Below are positions 56,801-64,000 of a stretch of DNA of 64,000 nucleotides, in pieces; the stretch's first letter is position 1; every line of letters starts with the position of its first letter. This stretch comes from Casuarina equisetifolia (Eukaryota > Streptophyta > Magnoliopsida > Fagales > Casuarinaceae): positions 3,827,391 through 3,891,390 of the forward strand of contig CM052354.1 in the NCBI GenBank assembly GCA_028551475.1, given 5' to 3'. A program made the position numbers and the translations under genes. The notes under the pieces were generated by a model. It had not been told where the DNA came from. It searched no databases and saw nothing but the letters and a program-made list of their open reading frames with translations.

Positions 56801-57681
56801 ACTTCTTATAAAAATTTAATTTGTTGACAAAGTTTAAGTTTAAATGCAACATTGTTTCATTTGTGAACATATATCCATTTGAAAACTACTATTCCCACAT
56901 ATGGGGGCAATGACACATGTTGAAAATGAATTGTCCTGCATTTTTTTTTTGGTTTCCTTTATAAAATGAAATATTTATTTTCTTCCTTATGAATAGGTTT
57001 AGAGAGAGAAAAAAATCGTAATGAATATTCACCGTCACCTTTGTAGGTGATAACTCCTATGGCCAGCTACGCTCTCCCGTATTGTGTACAATAAACTATA
57101 AATAACAACAAATAAAATCCTTTGGAATGTGGAAGAAGCACAGAAATACAGATTACTACATTTTTTTTTTGTTGAAAGAACCATCAGAATTATTTTTCGC
57201 AAAATGCATAAAGTACAAGCACGAAAAAGAAACTAGACATAAAAAGAGAGAATGGACGATAGGAAAAAGTTTGTTTAGAAGGAAAAGTAGAAAAACCCAA
57301 TACTGAATTTTCTAAGAAAGAGCACTCATCGAAAATTAAGAGAATCAAAAGCTTTGATAATTGAGTAGAGAAAGAAAAGACATTGTCAATCATCTTTTAC
57401 AATTTGGTAATTTTTAAGCATAACAAAATAAAAGAAAAATGTCCTCCATTGATGAGCACTGTGAATGGTTGAGATATCAATTTATCACTACTGTTGTAAC
57501 ATCACTACTATCACTTCTTTCCATATATAACTTGCAAGCTGATATAGTAAAAAATTTATGTTTTGTTTCCATGCTTTTATATTTTCCATTAAAGATAATC
57601 AACAGCAGATCCTTGCCTTCTTAACTATTAGGACGGCCTACTAAATGCAAGTTGTAGAACAACATGGTAAATAATTAATGT
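56801..57681. other. Flank and promoter-like block of a lost defensin-like unit
   Basis: 57190-57400 and 57420-57660 match the upstream region of locus 8, including 'ttttccattaaagataatc' and 'acaacatggtaaataatt'. Just where a first exon would follow, the sequence jumps at 57682 into the thaumatin duplication, so a breakpoint of that duplication lies inside a defensin-like promoter. Confidence 0.6.
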
Positions 57682-57987
57682 TTTGGTAAATTATAGTTTT
57701 AAATGACACATTTTGCTAAGTAATAGTTGTAACATATTATTATAGTCATAATCACGACTTGTGTACAATTAAACGAATCTAAATACTAACTTTATTTCAC
57801 ATAACCATGCATTCCAAGGATCAAAAGGGTTAAGCAGATGAAACGAAATAACAAAATAAGAAAACAGGAAAAATACAAAGATAGATTGGGATAAATGGGT
57901 TGTATAACCAGCCACTAAATTTGTAATGAAAACAATGTGATTACAAGTTAAAAGAAAGTTGCAATTTTCTAAGCAAGTTTCTTTGGC

Positions 57988-58236
57988 TTGCTTCAAAGAT
58001 TTGTTAAAGAAAATCAAAAGATACAAGGTTTCCTCACCAAAGTGGTGAGCTCCCGCAAAAGCAAAAAGAAAGAAGAAGATGATAAGAAGAAGAGCTCGGT
58101 CCTAGAGTTATGCAGCCAACTTCTGCCTTTTCAATGGGACTTCCCATCCAAATTGCGCGTTCCGACAAGTCAAGAAGTAAAATTTGTTATCAAAGTATTT
58201 TCTGACACTTATGTGAATGGTTTAAGTGCTATTTGA
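57988..58236 (+). pseudogene. Unidentified coding-like relic, copy 2
   Basis: Partner of 27220-27495. The frames share KIQGFLTK, SKKKEEDD and SSVLELC but differ at many residues and end differently. No domain recognised. Confidence 0.3.
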
Positions 58237-59028
58237 CAACAGAAGAAACGTGTGGTTTGAATTATGTTGGTACTCTGGTCAAATTTTAATGCCTCTTGTC
58301 ACTTTTTTTATTGCTTGTTTGTTGAACTTCAATTTCCTTTTTCTTTTGTTATTAATAAATATGTAAAAAAATTCAAGCACATCTAATGAAAAAGGATAAG
58401 GGAAAAGAGAGAGAGGCGATACAAGCCGTTTTTGAGGTATTTTCGATTTCACAGAGCCTAAACCCTTAGTTTACAGTCAGAACCCAGAGAAGTAGAGAGA
58501 GAAAAAAAAAAAAAAGAAACGTTCATTCATTTATTGTTATCCTACATTGCAGAATATAGTCTATTCAACTACCTAAGGTCGTATGCTTTAGTAAAGCTCA
58601 CTTAATGGCCAAGTCAGAACGACATCACGTTCTTTGGAGAGCCCCCTCACGTTTAGCAACTTCCCCAAGTCTAGACTCATGCGTGCAGATAACGCCTTTT
58701 GTATTGCTTCTTTATTTTTACAACATGAATAGGAGATGAATATATATTTCTTGTCACGAGAACAAGTTTTGTCCACAAGTTTTGTAGTTCAGTTGGCAGT
58801 TCGTGTCACTTGGTACCGGAAAGGACACAAGTTGGACATGTTCCCTCACAACAATATTTACCTAACCAAATAAATAAATAAATAAAAACAAAAGAAGAAG
58901 AAAATGTCTTGACATCTATCATTGAAACATTTTTATTTCACTTAAACGTGTATGCATCCTTAGTGCATGACACGTATTATTCTCTCATTATCATAGAGAG
59001 ATGGAACACATCACTTCTCTCCGGATAT

Positions 59029-60075
59029 TCATGGACAGAAAGTGATAACATAGTTAGGAGCATTGGAGCAGGTGAATGTGCTATTTGGATCATCGTACGC
59101 GTAGCTATAAGCTTGGGGACATTGGTTCTCGAAGATCTGAGAATAGTTTGTGGGTGGACATGTCTCTGGTTTATTATAAGCGCCAGTGCAACAGTACTGT
59201 GGCTCATTGAATGCTGTGCATGCACTCTTGCAAGCGATCACGTTGCCATCAGACCCTTTCACTTGCAACTGAGCTGGGCAAACAGCGTTCAAGTCTGCCG
59301 AACAGTTCGAGGGCTCGCAGTCACCAGTTCCACCTTGTGTTACTACCGAAATGGGGAGGTTGAACCCATCGACAAGGCTGGTGTCGTAGTAATCCTGGCC
59401 ACCGTTGGCTGCTATGTTGATTTCCACCAAAGACGCCGGCACGACTCCGCCGTTGCCGTTGCATGTGACCTGTCCGGAAGCACAATCAGCAGTTTGGCAA
59501 GTGAATTTTCCTGATGCGTCGGTGGAGCAATAGGTTCTAGCCCAGAACCGGCCTTTCCATGGAGCTTGGACATCAATTGACTTGAATTCGTTTGAAGCCA
59601 GCTGAAATCCGGTTGTTGAGAGCTGAGGTTTCTGATCCGATGTTAGAGTTGCTGGCCAGACAGTGATATTGCAGTTGTTTTTGAAAGTTATTCGAGCAGC
59701 ATGGGCACCTGGGCGACATAAATTGTTAGAACAATGCGCATCTGATTGAATTCATATTTTTATTATTAGCTCATGTTCAGGATAAATTATAGCATACTTG
59801 AATTTAATCTTTGAGGCTATATGAGAAAGATACTAAAATATATAAAGACGATAGCATATCAAAATAAGAAAGAGGTTAACATGAGACACTATTTTTAATG
59901 CTAACAATGGAAACCTAGAACCGTTATGAGTTCATGACTTGTTGCATATGCCTAATGGTTATACTTAGCCGAAAGAAAAAGGGAAGGTGAGAGCTTTATT
60001 GACAACAGAAAGTGCTAACATACCACATATGAAACAAAAGGCCAGGGCAAGGTTGAGGAGTGCTAGGGTTTTCAT
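59029..60075 (-). CDS. Thaumatin-like protein (PR-5 family), gene 2
   Basis: Exons 60075-60024 (MKTLALLN...) and 59708-59029, the same phase-1 intron as gene 1, 243 residues. It keeps all 16 cysteines, the PR-5 signature and the acidic-cleft Arg, Glu and three Asp. Differences from gene 1 are few and scattered (for example Lys to Asn in LASNEF, Leu to Val before the PASLVEI word, Phe to Tyr in QDYYDTS, and changes in the CEPSNC word). The protein should be a secreted, apoplastic defence-type thaumatin-like protein. The start lacks the doubled ATG of gene 1. The promoter and 1.5 kb of flank are duplicated too, so similar expression is expected. Confidence 0.95.
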
Positions 60076-60156
60076 AATTATGGTTGCTCTAGTGGTACCA
60101 ACAATCTTGATGAATGGATATTGTATTGTGGTGCTAATCTTATGAACCCGCAGTGG

Positions 60157-60164
60157 TATATATA
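60157..60164 (-). promoter_or_regulatory. TATA box of thaumatin-like gene 2
   Basis: TATATATA on the minus strand, about 82 nt before the start codon, in the same context as at 29466. Confidence 0.7.
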
Positions 60165-61740
60165 GAGGCTCAAACACGGTGTTTAGGGCCAAACTGAACC
60201 TGAAAATTCAGCGTCCAGACAAATGTGATTTGATGCTTACCAACCCTATTTTGTCTAATTTCAATGTGTGGGCGGCTACACATTGTTTGAAGTTGACGCT
60301 CTTGGCACAATTATCTGACTTGCAATATTCAGAATTTGGAGTAACCTAATTACTTGGCACAATTATCTGGCTTGCAATCTGCAGAATTTGGAGTGAGCTA
60401 ATTCAAAGGGATCAACTTAGTGTATAAAATTGAGAGGGTCCTTTTCTTTCTCCGAAAAAAGAAAAAAGAAAATGTTCGAATATAGTTGCATTGTAAAACG
60501 CAATTGAGATGAATACAGTTTCAACATCTAAAAGATGAAAATCGAGATTGTTGATTGATTCACATAACTTCTACCTCTACATCCTACGAAGTGGGGTCAT
60601 TGGTAAAATGTGAATCCTTCTTCTCTTGGGATTATTGGTAAAATATAGGTCTTCTACCTAGCAATTGTTCAAAATTTCATTATTGTCTTTAAAATTAATT
60701 TACAAGTGGAGCTAACTTATTAATATACAGATGATTTCACAATAGGTTGCAAGCAATATGAGACATTCTAACATCTTTGTTGCAACCATCATGAAATAAA
60801 GTTGTGGACATATGAGTGATATTATGGGAGAAGTGTTTTATTGAATGTGGATCATTCTATGTTTTTACTCAACTAAATTATTGATTATGATATTATGTTA
60901 GAAAACTCAATTCCTTTTAAAATGGGCTTATAAGGATGAAGATAATTTTTGTTCATATACAAAAGACCTTATAATATGTTGTAATTTGAGAAAGACCCAA
61001 TTCCACCTCTCCTAAAAAGGTCTCATTGTGGAGAGTAGTTATCTAAACTTATCAAAAATATTGTAAGTGTACTTCTCAATAATAGGAGACTTTATTTTGC
61101 AATGTTGTCCTGTAGTCAAAACTCAATTTTTATTAGCTAAGGATTAGCCTTGATACCATGTAAAAGACCTAAGTCCAAATCTTATCAAAATTTCTCATCA
61201 TGGAGAGAGTTATTGAAGTTTATAAGTCATGTTATAAGTATTTTTCTTATTAATGTGAGACTTTATTATCCAATATAATCAATTTGATATATTGCAATAC
61301 CCTCCTTACAATTACTTGAAGTGAAATTTGGGCTTCATGGTTGATATTAGTATAGAAGTTTTGTACTTGAACTATAGGTAACTCTAATCTTTTATTTACA
61401 TGAATCACAAATTCTAATACCACATTCTAAAACTAATGTTCCTCTTTAAAAATAACTTGTAAGAAAGGATTTAATTTGTTCAAATATATAGAATCCCACT
61501 ATATATTCTAAGTAAATTAACACATTCTAACAATAATATTTTTAGATATTATATATAAATGATAATTTGAACCCAAAATGCTTTTATCCAAAAGAACAAA
61601 ACAAATACATCGTACATCATCTTGTGAATGATGCCAAACATATAATAAGATTTTGGTGGGGAGGGAGCGATTGAGACTTGTAGATCATAGTTTCGAATAT
61701 ATAATCAAATTAATAGATATTCGGTCAATTCTCTATTATT

Positions 61741-64000
61741 ACCTTGTACCTCTTGGCTTCGAATTCAACGAGATGCCAATCAGTCCCTCTCGTCCAGTAC
61801 CTCCTAGTCCCCCGTCCACGGGATTTTACTCTCCTACGCAATCCCATGTGCTTGTTTCCCATAGCTTATGATGGAAGTGGCAGTGTCAAAACGGACAGCG
61901 CGCCAGTTCGGTAGTACCATATAAATTCAACCAATAGAACAAAATAGAAACAAAAAATTGTAGCAAGTCGGACGTGTAAAGATAACTCTGAGGATGTTGT
62001 CAAGAAACTGTGAAACAATCAGTCTTGCTTCCCTTATCTTGATTCTTTGTCGATTTCACACATTTGTACATGAAAATCTTAAAATAGAAAGTAAATCACT
62101 ACTTTGTGGATACAATCGCCATTTGCCCAATCCACCTAATATTTTAATATTTCCTTTATGTTTATTGGTGTGTATATAACTCGATTTATATTAGTTTTCC
62201 AATACAACTTTATCCTTGCACAAGCTTGGCAGCTCAATGACATCTGCAGGCTCTTCTGCATAGGAGGTTAGGGTCTAAACCTTCCTCTCCCTCAATAAAT
62301 CTCTTAAATCACGTCACTCCATTCAAAATAATAATAACAATAAAATATAAACGATCCTTCTCACAACTTTCTTATCTAAACTGATCTGCACGGTAACCAG
62401 AAAATCAGGAGATGATAGAGAGGAGAGCTTAGACATAAAAGTAGCCCACCCGTACGAAAGCCTTAAACCAAATGAGTGGGGTATAAGTATCTTAAAAACG
62501 CTCGGAATTTTTCTTGCGTTCACAAGCATGAAGAAAAAGAGATCAGATTGTGAAGAATACAAAAAATCACCATGGTGGGAAGCTTCGGATTTTATTAAGT
62601 AGTTAGAATCTATTTCTTTATTTATTTTATTTATAAATATATGAGTTTATTAGTCTAAGAATGAGAAAATACAAAAACATAAGGATAAACCTCAATATTA
62701 CAAACTCATCTAAAAAAAATCAAGTTTAGAATTTCTTTCTGTTTTTGACTTACGTTAAATAGACGGTGGTTAATGATCGCCTTTACAAGAAATCTGTACT
62801 GATCTGTTCAAGTGATCGACCCTGATCTTCCATATCTGAATCCCTCTCCTTTAGAAGAACTTCAAACTATTCCAATCGGAACCATCATTAACATCTTCAG
62901 AATTAGTCAGCAAAAGTTTGTCTGCGGTCAGGAATTGCTTACGAGTGTAACAGTATAGCATTTGGCAACTTATGCAAGGTGCAAACCACGAAGTCGTTTG
63001 CTGATAGGTTTCTTTTGCATGTCAATGATAGAAGTTATATTTCCTTGCTTAAATTTGGGTGGTGGCGCAGAATTGACAGCAAACGTTTGTCCGCAGTCAT
63101 GAATTGCTTGCGAGTGTAACAATAGAGCATTCGGCAGCTTATGCAAGGTGCAAACCACAAAGCAACTTGCTTATAGGTTTCTTTGCATGTATATGATAGA
63201 AGTTACATTTCTTTGTTTAAATTTGGCTCTTTCTACATCTAATAAATACAATATGTCGATATATTAATAATATAGGGCACATCATGATTTAATATGCCTC
63301 TCATCTTGACTATAAGAAAATACCACTTACAAAAATTTAATTCATCAGGGAATGAGTGCTTCTCCTGAAACATGGGTTTTGATAATAAGATAAAAACTTA
63401 TTTCTTCCGTTAAAACTTGTTTATAAAAAATGAAAATATCATCAAATGTGAGAACCATAAAAAATCTACATATTGAGAATGAGAAACTCATAAGTAGTCA
63501 TTTGGCATGTGAGACAAGGTTTCTTTGCAAGCTTTGTCAAATAGAAGCTCCACTTTCTGCTCTAAAGGATTCCTTTTCCTGTGGGCCAATGATAAAAGAT
63601 AATCCTAAGACAAGGTTTGAGATGATTTATTACCAGTAAAACAACTGTTTATATTCTTTCTTTATGCAACTAAACTTTCCTTTTCGTTATCAGAACACCA
63701 TATGAAGTCCTTTCGTTTTCTGTCGCCAAGCATTTTGTGGGCCAGGGCATGAGAGAGCAAGTTGTTCGCGTATATTATTTTGTATATTATTTTGTTGGCC
63801 ATGAGTCCATGACTTGTTGCATACGTCTAACGGTGAAAGTAGAAATATTAAACTACCTACATGGAGATTGATTGATGATCAGTTTCGAAGAAATTCGTAA
63901 CATAATTTTTCAACACTTTTTGTGAATCTCTTAGGTTCATATCTGTAGCAGAGAGGAAAAGGGGAAGGCGAGAGTTTTATTGACAAAAGCAATGTGCTAA
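61741..64000. repeat. Block X, copy C, running off the window
   Basis: Collinear with copy B (36121-38575) up to the last base, where 'caatgtgctaa' is the start of the donor context of a thaumatin first exon. Another orphan exon or full gene should therefore lie just beyond the right edge. Includes the imperfect duplication at 62910 and 63079. Confidence 0.75.
62224..62330 (+). mobile_element. SINE-like element in block X (copy C)
   Basis: Third copy of the A-box/B-box-like segment ('ttggcagctcaatgac', 'gttagggtctaaacctt'). Confidence 0.35.

Larger units (their letters stand above)
57682..61740. repeat. Thaumatin segmental duplication, right copy
   Basis: Partner of 26938-31020. The left edge cuts a defensin-like promoter block. 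The right side runs on into block X copy C, giving at least 5.9 kb of shared order. Confidence 0.85.

Noticed and set aside
58909-59514. 201-codon plus-strand open frame
   Set aside because: Antisense shadow of thaumatin-like gene 2. The protein text has no conserved features.
1-64000. CRISPR arrays, bacterial operons, origins or attachment sites
   Set aside because: Nothing in the window has such structure. All content is typical of a plant nuclear genome.

Overview
The window looks like nuclear DNA of a flowering plant, most likely a woody eudicot. The genes have spliceosomal introns. The families are plant-specific: thaumatin-like PR-5 proteins, DUF247 proteins and defensin-like secreted peptides. 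The transposons are typical plant LINEs with a DUF4283-type ORF1, and Ty1/copia elements. The DNA is AT-rich by eye. I could not fix the species from the sequence.

Left part (about 2.7-26.3 kb, with outliers at 52-57 kb): a tandem array of small defensin-like (CSab-type, eight-cysteine) secreted peptide genes. The basic gene has a 55-nt first exon (signal peptide), a phase-1 intron and a 173-nt last exon (cysteine domain). I find nine loci. Two are intact (9.3-10.7 and 17.15-18.2 kb). One is divergent, with two extra small exons (24.0-26.2 kb). One is frameshifted (3.17-3.76 kb). Five are broken or partial (15.7, 19.9, 20.75, 52.9 and 56.7 kb). Promoter and downstream blocks were duplicated with the genes, so paralogous units serve as empty-site controls for insertions. 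These insertions are a copia element carrying an inverted LTR (5.0-8.55 kb), a LINE relic with a nested solo LTR (11.0-13.6 kb), a fragment of a small cysteine-rich protein gene (19.5-19.7 kb) and a retroposed TIM14/PAM18 pseudogene (21.56-22.64 kb).

Middle and right parts (26.9-45.9 and 57.7-64 kb): a thaumatin-like cluster. Two nearly identical two-exon genes on the minus strand (28.3-29.4 and 59.0-60.1 kb) sit in a long segmental duplication. A block of about 2.4 kb, called X here, recurs next to thaumatin promoters. In two places a thaumatin first exon plus promoter is preserved but the catalogue second exon is absent and X lies in its place. One X copy is split by a 5.5-kb LINE (38.99-44.46 kb) with a 15-bp target-site duplication.

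At 46.0-47.7 kb there is one intact intronless DUF247 gene. The remainder (47.7-52 and 53.6-57.7 kb) is AT-rich intergenic DNA with tandem repeats and transposon remnants.

Taken together the window is a rapidly duplicating, secreted-defence-peptide-rich locus: defensin-like peptides and PR-5 proteins both act in the apoplast. Intron phase 1 at the end of the signal-peptide exon is shared by both families, which makes first exons interchangeable, and several loci show first-exon duplication, loss or replacement.
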